Source of the DNA: Cryptomeria japonica
Lineage: Eukaryota; Streptophyta; Pinopsida; Cupressales; Cupressaceae
Length of the DNA stretch: 64,000 nt
Reading direction: 5' to 3'
Assembly (NCBI RefSeq): GCF_030272615.1
Contig: NC_081406.1
Span: 475,312,900 to 475,376,899 of the forward strand
The notes under the pieces are model-generated. The model was not told the origin of the DNA, searched no databases, and was given only the letters and a program-made list of their open reading frames with translations. Both the position numbers and the translations under genes were made by a program. Shown here piece after piece: positions 24,244 through 37,666 of this stretch (positions are counted from its first letter, which is position 1; the number at the start of each line of letters is the position of its first letter).

Positions 24244-27190
24244 AAAAAATAAAAAACAAATCTTGCAATAAATTGTCCCACAGAGATCAAACACTTACAC
24301 AGATATCTAGTAAACAATTCACATGAGAGATCAACAATGGATAAACTATCTTCCCAAGATTTGCAATCAAATAGATTAAATGTTGAATCAATCGAATCAT
24401 CCAACCCTATCAATCAATCATCATGTTTTCTTAAACAAGGAAGGGTACGCTCAAAATCCGATAGATCGGTCTTACACGGGGTATTCAATCTCTAAAACCA
24501 GGCATTCTTATCAACCATCACATCAAGCAATCAAAAAAAAGACATAGATCAGTATGGCTACTTGATTTTGTCCTAGTTAGTCTTATCTTTATCAATTTAT
24601 GACAAATCATGTTCCTATGCTACTCAAGGATGACCACACATGACTAGAGCAATCAAGATGGTTCATGATCTTTTTCTTTGTTTGTTGTTTGTGATGTTAA
24701 CAGATGAAGATCTAGTGCAACAGTACTATGGGTGTCTGTGTTGGTATGTCTATTCAGCAAGTATCCTATGCAAAAATGAAAGTCAAAGATAGCTATGCTT
24801 GTGACTATCGCACATACCTCAACCCTTAGTGCTACACCTAGAATGGAGGGGTTCACTCCTTGTTTACAATGTGTTTGTTTCTACAATAGGATATTATTTA
24901 CACCTTGTTTCCTTATACCCTAGTGTACAAAGCTTCACTAGAATATAATAAGGCTTAATGATGATAATGTTGCACTAAAAATAAAGGCACAAGAATTTGT
25001 TGTGGTATATCTTTTCAAATCTCCTAGAGTCCATTTTTTTCACTTCTCCTAATTCTATCTCAAATCACTTCTCATCATTCTACTAACTTACTAACAATTC
25101 TTCTATGAAACATTGGGTAAAGCAACAAATTATACTCAGGCACATAAAAATAATGCATCATGCATTCATTATTAGCGCATAAAATCTACATCCATCATTA
25201 AAATTACATATCCTTAATATGTTACATTATAGGTATATGTACTATCATTTTATCATCATTATCATATAAGATAATTTATCACTTAATTACATTCAAATTG
25301 TGGAGGGGAAAAAGTGAAACCGGCTGACTAGGACCAAATCCCACTTTTGCCAACACATTGGGAATATGAAAGAGCTTAGGGAGATAGCTCACTTTGGCTA
25401 CTTCTTGTGAGAAAGAGAGAGCCAAGGATTATCTCTCAAGGTTTCTATTCCTCTTGTTGTGTATGAAGAGAAGATGTGAAAGAGAGGGTGTGATTGATCA
25501 ACTAGACTAGGAGATGAACAATGAAGCATATATGAACTGAAATTAAAAAAACTTGCAGATCTGAAACTGAGGTACAAAAAGAAGAGAAGGGGGAGGAATT
25601 TGAATGTGTACCTGGTGTTGAAAAATGAGACAAACTGACCTGGACAAGAGTGCTACGCTCTGGTCCTATTTTGTCTGACCGAGAGCTGCAACTGAGAGAC
25701 TACAAAGTAAAGGTTCTGAGCCACCACCCTGCTGAAAATAACTTGAAAGTGGGGGGACGAGGGTGCCACACCCCTATCTTGGGTAGGACCAGGGAACCAC
25801 ACCCCTATCCTTGACGGTTTTAGGGTAGATCTAAGGCTTGCAATTGTCCCTATGTCTTCTGCTAGTCCTGAAAGTCTCACGATCAAGTACATGTACCTGC
25901 ACCTACAACTGAAAGAGAGGGTTTGGATGGATATGTAGGGTTTTGCCTTAGTCAAACCCCTATTTTGGTAATTTCCACCTCAACAAATAGCTGATTTCTA
26001 TAGTAAAATAGTGTGCATAGGAATCTTGTGTGTGTGCAAGACCCTAAAATGATGAATGAAAACAATCTAGAGCAACCCTAAAGAGTAAACCCTAAATGCT
26101 TGTAATTGACAAAGTAAATGCTCTAAATCAACGATGCTAAGTGATCTAAAGCATAAATGTGAAAATGAGTGTAAAGAAGCTCATACAAAGACATGAAAAT
26201 GACATGAAACCATACCAATCCCCAAGGGAGAGATATAAGCCACTTGATCTCCTATTATCCTTCAATGTCTTCAAGGATCCTAATTGATGATGAATACTTG
26301 ATGATTACTTGATGAATTTTTTTGAAGACTCTACATAAGTTTCTCTTTCACTACATAGAAGGCTCCTTGTGATCGCTTAGCCAAAAACTTCCTTTTTCAT
26401 AGCTAGATTAGATAGATCACTTCAAATGAAGAAAGAGAGCTCTTCTGTATGAAACCCTAGCTATTAATTCCATCTTTAGGTCAATCTAGGATTTGAATTT
26501 CCTGCCAATCTCTTGAGGTTAAGCATTATAATATCATAGAATAATGCTCTCAAAATTTTAGGAAAAATGTCGAGGACCAGGTGCACTTTGCACTTGGTCT
26601 GATAACTTTTCACCAAATTTTCAAGGTCGTTAGATATGATGATATTAGAGAGAATCCCAAAGTTACAGTTGATTTTGAGATGTTTTGATATGCAAAATCA
26701 GGCCTTACAGGTCGAAATAAGACATAATTAGGGTTTATGATTTATTGAAGGAATAAAATAAAAAGGGGCACAATTAGGGTAAAGGGCCCAACTTTATAAT
26801 GTATGAAGTGATGAAATGTGAATTTAGTTTTAATTAAATTCTTAAAGGGAAATTACAATGCAAGATGCAAACACACTAAGGTGGGTGCTAAACTAAGCGT
26901 AGCATTGTACCACCCTAGCAAGGGTGTACAATTTATGACACTACACAAACATTATATTACATTGTATATAGAAGCAAAGTAATTTTGCACATAGAATAAT
27001 AATTCATCATATAAGTCATCCATCATATAAAACATGCACAAGTAGATCATAAAATCATGCATCACATCATAATAGAAACATGCATATAGGAATCACATAA
27101 CACATCATATAGGGCATCATCAAAACTGCATCTCATATATATCTCCAAAAAATTAATGTGTCAGATTATAATAAGATACAAAAGACCTGA
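24244..27190. other. Non-coding retroelement-like sequence
   Basis: No gene was recognised. The block about 25620-25980 resembles about 51770-52140 (shared phrases around CCTACA...GAGAG and CTTAGTCAAACC), so it is a dispersed repeat. It may be LTR or untranslated sequence of the Tat-type elements. Confidence 0.4.
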
Positions 27191-27194
27191 AGGC

Positions 27195-29860
27195 TCAATC
27201 ACATGTATCAACCAACATTGCCCCTATCAGGAGCTTGCTGCTATAACCTGCTCCTAGATGACCTGGTGGTGGATGAGGTGGTCCTGTGACACCCTCTCTA
27301 CTAGTGTCACAACTCTCTGAATGCGATCTACTTTTTGATTTGTATGTTTTATAACTCTGAACTCTCTGACCCTCAGGAACTATGACCTCATAGTGTTGGT
27401 GCCAATAGGTCAACTCACATGTAGCCTCAAATAGATGAATGACATTCAAACAAGCATTTGTACCTGGAGATAAATGTTGTTGATATGAATCAATCCAAAG
27501 TTGTGCCCATCTGATTGCGTCATCTCACTCACTATGATACAAATCCCTCTCTACCATTATTAAATCTCAAGCTATCTGGAGACCATCTCTCTCTCCAATA
27601 AGACCATCCCACTCATAGACACACACCTCTTGATCCTCCACAAATATTGACATATCATCTCTCCTGCAGTGACTTTCAGCAACCAACGCATCTTGTAAGC
27701 CATGTATCTGGTCCCTAACAACCTGTAGATCAAGAATCTACACCAAATCCTCTTCAACAAGAACGTCCTCCAGCTTAGGCATGTCCTCATCTCCATGTGC
27801 ATCCCCTCTTGCTCCCATCTGATCATTCCATCATCAGTGTGATCATCATCACCATCACTCTCCCAACTCTCTAAGCTAGATGATCCAAAAGAAGACTCAT
27901 CACCGTCTCCATCTGACTTTGTATCTCCACCAATATCAACCTCAGTATCCCCCTCCTCCATAATTGTAGTAGCAATAGCACCCACTCTCCCTTCCCTACC
28001 TCCTCTCCACCCTCCTCTCCTCCCATCTTTCCCTCTCACAGTAGCTTTATCTCCTATATCATCCCCTTCATCCACTCCTCCTTCATCCTATCACCTCCAT
28101 CATCCCCTGTTGTCTCGACCGATGACCCATCTATTCCATAATCGGTATTGTAGGATTTCTCAAAGGAATAGGATGATGTGCTACCCACCAAATATTATAA
28201 TATGGAGTAGTACCCAAATCAGCAAATTCTAACAACCAAGCCCACTGCATTGGTCGTAAACTGTTGAACTTGGCATATGAAACATGCGAACTAATGAAAG
28301 CCCCCCAATCTAAAACCTTACATTCCAATCTTGTAAAATACACACTGACCTCTGGTACACCTTGCACCTCTTTGAATTGTCTCAAAACTCAACCCAGTAG
28401 ATGTACGTCTATAATATATTGTGTTAGGACTATCCTCCCAATTAGGTATCTCGACTAACAACAATAAGGAAGATGTTGGACATCATCCACCCATCTGGGG
28501 CAATCCAGATAAGGTCTCCATGTGAAGTTTTGCAAAACATCAATTGCATGCCACTAGTATAAAGTGATCCCTATGCCCCTATGTCAAATAGAAACTATGT
28601 ATCGATAAGCATATGGCTCCTTTTCCTATAACTATATATGAACGACTAGTCAGAACACAACAGTATGCTCCCATGCCCAAACCTCCAAGAGCGTGATACA
28701 ACAACTGATGGATTTGTATCCTAATTATACAATTGTATGCATCTGGTAGTATAGCATGGCAAGAACACAAGGGCCTCAGGGATATACTCGACCCTCTCCA
28801 ATCATCCCTACAAGTACTCTTCCCCAACCAAATAGGAATCCATGACATCACTGATCTGGAACCAGTAACCCTGCTATAAGATTGCACATAACTATAGTTT
28901 GATCATGATACTCCCAAATCAAATCATCCTAGTTGATATCGTATAGTGCTTCAATACCTAGCTCATTCTCTCCACTCTCATCAAACTCACAGATAGTTGC
29001 TACCTTGTTTGATAATCATAAACAACTCTCTCCCCATGAATCATTATGTGCAAGATCCTCCACACATCCTCGAGGGTCACTAAAGCTTCACCTATTGACA
29101 AGCAGAAGGAACAAGTCATTGTGTGCCATCTCTCAACAAAATTCCTGATCAAACCCTTGTTGGTTGTAACCTCAGGGAGATAGAACATGTGGTATAATCC
29201 AATGCAGCGAAATAGGGCTCATTCCTCATCAATCAATTGATCCCTCAATGCAAGGCCATTAGGCCTATTCTGTCAAGCACTAAGGATTGAAAAGAAACCA
29301 TACAATAATAGAAAAATCAAGCATGGGTCAGTATCAAAAGAAAATATATCTAACTGTGAGATCAAGTTCATAAGAAACAATAAAAAATTTGTACAAATTT
29401 GCAAATGTGAAACCGTTAAGTTGATTTCTAGTCGAATGTGAAACAGAAATTACAAATGTGAAATACTTAATACGTATGCAACAATGTTAAAGCATATGCA
29501 ATACACTTACAACATATGCGAAAAATTAAATACAAATGTGAGAAACTTAAGATGGATTTGATTTAGATAACAAATGTGCTATCATAATGACTAATGTGAA
29601 AAAGTTATAACGTATACAAAAATATCAATATACGCATGCGAAAATCTTAAAATTGGCAGTTTGGAAAAAATTAGAAAATCGATCCAAATCAGGCAAAATT
29701 CGACATAAAGATCAAGATTGCTCACCATGTCGCCTATGCCCTCTGGATGTTGATATGACCTGACCCGCTCAGACAAGTGTTGGCATACTCCAATGCCTAT
29801 CATTACACTCAAATTGCTCACAATATGATTTAAATTTTCTCTAAATGCTCTAAACTCCAA
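27195..29860 (-). pseudogene. Decayed plant mobile domain (PMD) gene, antisense in a Tat-type element
   Basis: The minus strand shows the landmarks of the plant aminotransferase-like mobile domain. In order these are NKGLIRNFVERWHTMTCSF (about 29130), ALVTLEDVWRILHI and GERVVYDYQTR (about 29000-29080), LIAGLLVPDQ (about 28870), LLEVWAWEHT (about 28665-28695) and WAWLLEFADLG then WWVAHHPIP (about 28165-28240). A Gly/Arg- and Asp-rich tail (about 27850-28075) and a C-terminus ending near 27195 follow. Two exons fit: a short first exon with donor GT at 29725-29724, and exon 2 beginning at 29279 after CCTTAG. The start codon is unclear. Several stops and frame changes occur. PMD proteins occur in host genes and in TEs. 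Position upstream of, and opposite to, a Tat PPT fits the known antisense extra frames of this lineage. Confidence 0.8.
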
Positions 29861-30161
29861 GAATGCAAATGAGGCAAATGAGCATAGAATTTGCTATTTA
29901 TAGGCCAAACTAGGGTTTCTCCCACCAAAATGGTTGCAGTTCCCTTCAACTTTGAACAACTTTTAGGTCACTCAAATGAGCTCATAATTCCATGAAAATA
30001 GAAACTAGCAATCACGATAATATTATTGTTAAATTGGCCTCAATTTCAAATTTGTTGACTAATTTTCCAAGGGGGCACAATTACACCCTACTATCACCAA
30101 GGCACGTCGACCTAGAAAATTTTTCATTTTATTTGAAACAATGTTGTTCCAACATTGTCTC

Positions 30162-30175
30162 AAATAGGGGCAAAA
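30162..30175 (+). other. PPT of the PMD-bearing Tat-type element
   Basis: AAATAGGGGCAAAA sits directly before TGTAGACACC. The same arrangement recurs at 49688-49701. GGGGCAAA followed by TGTAGACACC is a familiar junction in plant Ty3 elements. Confidence 0.75.
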
Positions 30176-31021
30176 TGTAGACACCTAAAAATGTCTCATT
30201 ACTAACAACACTGATTATTCATCTTAATTAATTAAATAATTATTTAATTAATCTAATTTTTCTCTTCTAAACTAATTTAATCATCATATTTCATCACTTC
30301 TAATTATTCAATTTCCCTCAAATCATTTAATCATGCAACTTCCCCTTCTTTAAATTAATTAAATAATTTTACTATTTAATTAAATTCAATTTCTAGTCTC
30401 CCATAATAAATAATTTCTTTAAATTATTTAATTATTTAACTTATTCTTTTCTAATTCAAAAAATCAAATTTTCCCAAATTCTAATTTCAATTAATTTCAA
30501 TAAATGTGCATGTCATTCCATGATTTCAAAAATTTAAATTCAAATAAAATGCAATTTCATGCTAATTTCCTACATCACATGCCTAAATTCCTAACTGGTA
30601 CTACCTCTCACCCCAACTGCCATTCACCTTTTATGACTAAATAATCAATTTAGTCAACTGGTCAGTTAACTCAATTAACTCCTCAATCACCTTTTCTAAC
30701 TATCAATCAACTTTTTCAAATAGACTCATCAAATCAATTATCTCCCCAATCTATCCAATTTATTGATTATTCAATTCAGCTCACTCACCAATCAAATGAG
30801 TTTAACTCTCCATCAATTTTGTCTCAACTGATTTCAACCATTGATTGATTCAATATCCGAATGCATCTCGACTGTCAAAATTTCTCCTCTAGAATCTATA
30901 AATTTAGCATCAATTCCTTCATTTTCAATAATCACAGTCTTTGAATTCTTGTTAAGGGTATGTGCAAGCTAATGAGTCACAAATTCGCGGAAGACTGCAC
31001 GTTGGAAAACGCGCTCCGCAA
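30176..31021 (+). mobile_element. 3' LTR (5' part) of the PMD-bearing element
   Basis: It starts TGTAGACACC and is alignable with 49702 onwards (shared AT-rich tracts, then GCTAATTTC and a CTAACTGG phrase). A TATA-like TATAAAT lies at 30897-30903, a plausible LTR promoter. It is cut by the DNA transposon at about 31022. The continuation on the far side was not identified. Confidence 0.65.
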
Positions 31022-31225
31022 AACGGGCCCCCGTTTTTAAAAAACGGGGGCCCGTTAATGGTTCGGCCTCCCGAGCCGAAAGGTCACGGGGTGCCGAAGC
31101 CAAATAAAACGGGCCCCCGTTTTTAAAAAACGGGGGCCCGTTTTGAAAAGCTATTTTTACCCTTTTTTTTGGATAATTTTTCATTTTTACTGTTACACAA
31201 AAGGATATCGAAAACGGGCCCCCAT
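31022..31225. repeat. Left-end GGGCCC hairpin array of the DNA transposon
   Basis: Two near-identical 35-37 base hairpins lie at 31022-31056 and 31108-31144, with a half copy at 31211-31225. Between them is a third stem, TTCGGC/GCCGAA (31062-31080). The local GC content contrasts sharply with the AT-rich surroundings. Confidence 0.85.
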
Positions 31226-34200
31226 GCTGTGGTTTCCACTTCAAGCCTCCACCACTATCCCAGGTACACATTCTGTCATCTATTTTTACATTTCATAATT
31301 TTCTTGTGTATTTTTCTCTTTTTTTTGTGTATTATTTAGTTTTTTTTTTATTATTTTAGTTTTTTTTAATAGTAGCATATAAATAAATTATTTTTTATAT
31401 TTGTAAATTCTTGATTTTGATATAAAATATTTTTGAACAGTTAACCCTAAACCGTAATCAACAAATTTAGAAACCAAAACCAAACCTAGATAATTAACAA
31501 AATGAAATCGACACAAACAAAAAACCGAAAATGAAATGGGAACAAAAACAAAAACGTTTGAAAATGAAATCGACACAAACAAAAAACCGAAAATGAAATG
31601 GAAACAAAAACAAAAACGTTCGAAAATGAAATCGACACAAACAAAAAACCAAAAATGAAATGGAAACAAAAAAAAAAATGTTCGAAAATGAAATTGAAAT
31701 AAAACCGAACATATTATAATAATTATGCATTTATGAAATATATAGAAATTGAGATTTTTTTATTGAGGCTAATTAATTTTAAAACTCAATGGTTATATCC
31801 ATATTATAATAATTTATTTAGAAAATATGTGACAACATGCTTAGTGTTAGACCATTTTGTCTTATATTGGCCTAGACATTCACTAGCGTTTAAAATATAA
31901 TCTTTTTCTTGGTTTATTGGTTAAAAATTACATTTTATTAGTTAATTATATTAAAATTATTTTAGAGGAACCCTTTGAAACCTTCAATATAAAATTTGGA
32001 GTTAAAAATAAGATGATCTTGGCATTTTTTTTACTTCTCACCTACTTAGTTAAACTATCATGCTAGAAAAGGGTGAATATCATAAACCATGCGGAAAATA
32101 ACATTTTGGACCATTGGGTAATTTTGGTAAGGTGTGAAATATTTTAAAAGGGGAAAGTGCCAATAGTAAATAGTAGATGCATTTTTAAGAAAAAAATTCT
32201 AAAGCAAGGTTGACTATTAGAATGTACCTTGATGTATTATTTTCCTATTTTATTAGATTATAATTTTATCTTCTTTGTTACTTACTTTTCCATTTGTTTC
32301 ATAATTCATGTCTCAAGAGTAAATAAATAATTTTTTGTAGGACTAGATTGAGAAATTGATTATCTCCATTGTTCATTCTTCTATTATACATTCCTTGAGG
32401 TTTGAATATTGTTTCCACGTCATTTTGGATGTATAAGTTTTTTTGGGGCTATGTATATAGTGATAATGTCTGAGTTCTTTTGTATTAGAAAATGATGATA
32501 ACCTATTCTCATTCATTCCTTATTTTCTTACAAGGATTATGTAACATTTCAAATTGTTAAGTTAAAATCTATCATCTTATATGGTCATCATGGTGATTCA
32601 TTACATGAACATGTTGATCCTTGTAATTGTCCTCTTTTGCTTAATGCATTGATGTTGTATGTATTATGTGAAAAATTATAATTACAATGACTACACCATT
32701 ATTATAGATGAATATCTTAATTTAAATTATGAAAACTAAGATATTTAAATTTAATCTAGATCACAACTTGATTTGAACATTACATCATGTCCTTATTTTT
32801 GGACATGAACCAACTAACCTATGGGAATGCAACTTCCCAATCAATAACTAATTTACTAATTACTAACTATTAACTAACCTATAATTCAACATCTAAATAT
32901 TAATTTATTTTATATTTTATTATAATCTAAAACTATCTAATGATGTAATATATCCAATGTTCTCCCCTTCTTACATATATTTGAACAAGAGATGGAATAT
33001 TTCAAGACTTGAATGCAACCCTTATGTAAACTTTAATGATGTACATCTACTGATCCTCCTCACTAACCAAGAAACACTAGAATAACTCCATTAATGAATA
33101 TTTCGAATTTAAAACCTATCAAATGTCTATAAAACATGAGAGAACCTAAAGGGTCTATATCCTCCTTGCCTAATGAGAGAGCAACATTTCTTTGAAAGTC
33201 CCAATGAGCCTCAAATGATCCTAATGAATGTAGGGCAGTCTTAATGAACCTAAGAAAGTCCTAATGAGCCTAAGAAAGCAATAATGAACTTGGGACAATC
33301 CTAATGAACTTAGGATAGTCCTAATGAACCTACGATAGTGTAAACAAGCCTAGTATAGTGTAAGAAAAAAACACTACAAAAAAGACCTCAAATGCGTTAA
33401 ATGAATTTCCCAATAACGCACTCGTGTTTATCTTTTTTTGGTCATTTGGCTACCTTTTTTTACAACATCTTGGTGTATACGCCCCTAAGAAGACCTTTTC
33501 CTCAAAACTTTCTTGGATCATGAACTCCTCATGTGCACCAAACATTTAAGTTGCCACTTGGAAGCTTCTAATGCACACAATCCTTTCAATCAATCTACTC
33601 CATTGATCTCTCAAAACAATCTTAGTATTTAATCCTCTATCCTTCATTTCTTATTCAACTTTGTAAGAGAATTTGTGTATGGATTGATATCTTAAATTTT
33701 ATAGAAAGATTATATATGAAAACAAATGATTGCGGAGTTTTATAATAAATGATTTATAGGAAATAATATTTTTTGAAGACCTTTTGTAAATTATAATCTT
33801 GTGTAGATTTGATTATGGGAGAAATTTAATGGTGAAATATGCTTAACTCTTCAAAAGTTTTGATGTTTTGTCTTTACATGACAACCACTTAGAATATAAT
33901 ATGTTTTAAGTATGTCATTTATAGTCATGGGAGATTAGTTTTTTTTTAAGATTGTTTGAAGACTAATCAATGTAATATGAATTGATGACAATTATCTCAA
34001 AACTACGTAATTGAATTCTAATAGATTTATGATGTTTCATTGAAAGTTTTTATTAAGTTTTGTGCGCAAATTTTATATTTCAAGATTCAATAGTATGTAC
34101 ATGTATATTTTTTTAAGTTCAATATTATATTATATATTTCATGTGTATCTCATTCAACAACATAGAAATGTTACTATTTATAAATGTTTTTTTTTTTAAT

Positions 34201-34266
34201 TTAGTAAAATAGATTCTTCTTTGACATAGAGTTGTATATAATTCATGTATATCTTTATATATGCAG
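31226..34266. other. Left non-coding part of the DNA transposon
   Basis: About 3 kb is AT-rich with no convincing coding frame. An upstream exon or promoter of the plus-strand gene may lie here, because the exon at 34267 begins with a splice acceptor. A short phrase (CTAATGAACCTAGGATAG variants) is repeated several times at about 33215-33365. Confidence 0.45.
31499..31705. repeat. Tandem repeat, 62-base unit, three and a partial copy
   Basis: Units start at about 31499, 31561 and 31623, with a truncated fourth at about 31685. Each carries AAAATGAAATCGACAC. The Phe-rich minus-strand frames over it follow from the repeat being non-multiple-of-stop, not from a gene. Confidence 0.9.
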
Positions 34267-36338
34267 GAGTTCTTTGCCATCATGGATGTTTTTGACATAG
34301 ATGAACTATTAGGTGAAAATCCCCCACCACAACCCCCTCCTCCTCCTCCTCCTCCTCCTCCACCACCACCACCACCACAACCCCCTAGATTGGATGAAAT
34401 TCGTTTAAGAGAACGAATTAATGAAAACCTACAAGTGATTGAACAAAACATTGCTGCTATCCAAAATGAGCAAGTCACACCACCCCATCTTGTAGAGTTT
34501 GCAAAATCAATGCAAACTGTTGTCGAGTCAGTTAGATCTGTTGATTCTCAATTAGATCAATTTCATAGACGACAACAAGAGTTGCGTGATTTTTATGCCG
34601 ATGGTTTAACTTATAGACAAATCATAGATTTGAAAATAACCAAAGCTCATTTATGTCCATATTTTACCAACCCAAAAACAAGAGAACCAATGCAACCTAA
34701 CCAGAAAAGAATTTCAATTAGGTGGTGTGTGCATCCAGAAATGGCTAGATACTTTTGGGATAGATGGTGGATGGTTTTTGATTATCCACCACATCGTAAT
34801 TATGAGGTCCCTTTTTATTTTTTGAAGAAATTATACTGTGAGTTTGTAATGAACCAAAAACCAAATTATTTTGATATTAAGTCATTCCAGGGTGTTGGTC
34901 GTGGAATGCCACAGCATAGATTAGGGGCACGGAGTAATAATCCCCTACCGGATCCACCCATAGTTCCACTTGTTGCTCCATCGATTCCTGCAGATGTCCA
35001 AAATACATCATTCATTTCGACATTAGATGCTTTGACTTCCCTCACAGGGAACCTGAGTGAGCAAGCTGCTCACATGGCATCTGCTCCTTGATGGATGCCA
35101 CATATGTGTTCGAGTTGTCATGAGACGTGTGTAGGTCCTACTACTGCTGCAGGATCTACTTCAGTTCCAGATGAGCATGATGCAGCAGATGATAGTATGA
35201 TGACATCTTATATGGATTTTCTTTGCTCGGATGTTCATCTTGACCAGGTATAGATATATATACATGTACATGTCAATGTTTTTATGTACTTCATTAAATA
35301 TAGGTATAAACTAAGTGCATCTCTTTTTTTATACAATCTAATACTTCATTAAATAAATTTTGTTTATGTAGATAAGGACTACGCCTAATATTAGAGTCAA
35401 TATTGCATCTACTGGAAGACAACTCGGCACACCTTATGGGGTATAGTATAAATTTCTATCTAGACATTGTACTAGATCTTTTTAAGTTAATATGCTATCG
35501 TCGTATATTATATAAATTTTCATGTTGATACATTGAATGCTTCTTTCTCCAGGATTCAGGTCATGAGGGACCCTGTACATCACATCGAGAAGAGGGTCTG
35601 ACTATTGTGACACCATCTATGGTATGTATCTTATAATTCTTAACTTAAATATGAACTCTTACAATATTGTAACTTTACTTGAAATTATTTAGTACACATA
35701 TATATGTTCACTAAATATGATTTCATTAAATGCATGTATGTAGGTGGACACTACCATTAGGATAGGTTATCCTCATAATTTTGATCAGAGCCAATTTGAA
35801 CACACATCGACATCCTTTGAGGTATTAATATGTAATACTTAATTTGATCTTATTTTGACTCTTAATTTAAGATTTAATTGGACACTTTGAATTTGACCTT
35901 GTACAGGAGTTAGCTAGCACTGCATTTGGTGTTGATACTGTACAAGATACTGCTAGAGGAGATACTGCTACAGGATCTGATGAGCATATGGTAAGTTTGT
36001 AACTTAATTTATGAATTCTACTATATTTGATAAATGATTCTTTTAATAGTTAATTTCAAGTAATATTTTAATATTATTTTTTTATTGTACAGCATGAGAG
36101 AGGTGGATCTGGACCACGTCCCGGGGACAAGAGAGATACTGCTACAGGATCTGATGAGCATATGGTAAGTTTGTAACTTAATTTACGAATTCTACTATAT
36201 TTGATAAATGATTCTTTTAATAGTTAATTTCAAGTAATATTTTAATATTATTTTTTTATTGTACAGCATGAGACAGGTGGATCTGGACCACGTCCTGGGG
36301 ACAAGAGACCACGAGATGTTATTGATGATAGCACTTAG
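34267..36338 (+). pseudogene. Seven-exon gene of unknown family in the DNA transposon
   Basis: The exons are 34267-35247 (ATG at 34282), 35372-35440, 35553-35621, 35744-35821, 35907-35990, 36093-36164 and 36267-36338. All six introns are GT-AG and phase 0, and the frame stays open to TAG at 36336-36338, giving 469 codons. One in-frame TGA at codon 270 (35089-35091) interrupts it. A splice acceptor at 34265-34266 suggests an upstream non-coding exon. The protein begins acidic (MDVFDIDELLGE) and has a proline run (about residues 13-33), a probable coiled coil (about 38-110) and an aromatic-rich block (WCVHPEMARYFWDRWWMVF) near residue 150. The tail is Asp/Gly/Ser-rich and ends basic (GDKRPRDVIDD). 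I do not recognise the family. Its place opposite a transposase suggests an accessory transposition protein. Only the single TGA marks it as broken. Confidence 0.7.
35956..36303 (+). repeat. Tandem duplication of an intron-exon unit, period 174
   Basis: About 35956-36129 and 36130-36303 are nearly identical. Each carries the end of one exon, a whole intron and the start of the next exon. Only a few substitutions separate them (for example GAGAGAGG versus GAGACAGG). The frame is preserved (174 is a multiple of 3) and the splice sites are duplicated intact. Confidence 0.9.
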
Positions 36339-36745
36339 ATTTTACTATTTATTTGGCTTTGATATGTACTTTTTTATGGACTTTACACATTTGTTTACAC
36401 GTGCACATACTTTATATATATGGATAGTTGCATAATAGGATTAGATCATATATATTTTGTGCATACTTTATATATTTTGTGCACATTAGATATTATGTGG
36501 AGTGAACATCATGTTACCATCTAGACATATATATGGATTAGATATTATATGGATTATGTGGACTTGAAATTTTACTGTTTATTTGGCTCTGATATGTACT
36601 ATTTTACGGGCTTTACATATTTGTTTACACGTGCACACACATACTTTATATATATGGATAGTTTCATAATAGGATTAGATCATATATATTATGTGCATAC
36701 TTTATGTGTATTGTGCGCATTAGATATTATGTGGACTTGAAATTA
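36339..36745. repeat. Tandem duplication after the plus-strand gene
   Basis: About 36339-36550 is repeated at about 36567-36745 with scattered changes. Both hold GTTTACACGTGCACA and several GGATTAGATCATATATAT phrases. It lies in the probable 3' untranslated region. Confidence 0.75.
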
Positions 36746-37189
36746 TGTGCACATTAGATCATATATATTGACTTGAAATTATGTGGACTTGAAATTTTGC
36801 GCATACTTTATATATTATGTGGACTTGAAATTTTATTTATGGAAGTTGTGCTTAAACAACTTTATAGGCATTATGTGGACTTGTAATTTTATTTTTGGAA
36901 TTTAATTTAAATAGTTATTGTGATTAGATAAACTACATGTGCATACATCATGAACTAAGTATCGAAACATATCTTATAATTATAACATATTCTAAATCAA
37001 AAAGTATCATTTAACAAATATAATGAATAGAACTTGATTAAAACATAATTATCTCATTCATAAATTTGACCAGTAGTCTCTCATTTATGTATATTGTACA
37101 CAAAATGTAATCAAGAAGACATATCTAAAATAAAATAAACAGTCTATTTAAATTATAATAATAAGGATTTATATCTCTCAAAATACAAC

Positions 37190-37427
37190 ATAAAGTATGC
37201 ACAAACAATAGTAGTCATTCAGGGCAAGTCTACTCTGAGAGACCTAGAAAAAAAAATACATATGATTAGTTTTTATAATCAGGATGCATTGAATTTAAAA
37301 TACAACATAAAGTATGCACAAACAATATAGTAGTCATTGAGGCCAAGTCTACTCTGAGAGACCTAGAAAAAGTAAATACATATGATTAGTTTTTATAATC
37401 AGAATACATTGAATTTAAAATACAAAT
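37190..37427. repeat. Two-copy tandem repeat, period about 119 bases
   Basis: Copies start at about 37190 and 37300. On the minus strand each contains an exon-like TTTTTCTAG then GTCTCTCAGAGTAG, so they may represent duplicated 3' untranslated exons of the transposase gene, which is inference. A diverged third acceptor-like copy is near 37540. Confidence 0.7.
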
Positions 37428-37666
37428 GGATTTGCCTTAAGGGTACAAAAATTTAACTTACTTGTAATTATTCAAAATGAAACATAAAGTATGCACAAAT
37501 AACTTTGTTTTCATTGATGCCTTCTACTTGTGGTAGACCTGAAACAAAATTTTAGTAGATTAGATTTTGTAATTATGATTCATGATTTAAAATACTATAT
37601 ATAATATGCATCGCGACTTTTAAAAGGGAGGTGGATTAAGGGTTCAAATTATAACTTACTTGATAT

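Noticed and set aside
31388-31730. Phe/Cys-rich frames on the minus strand
   Set aside because: These are translations of a 62-base tandem repeat with no start context or domain.
34125-34478. Glycine-rich frame on the minus strand
   Set aside because: It is the complement of the proline codon run of the plus-strand gene.
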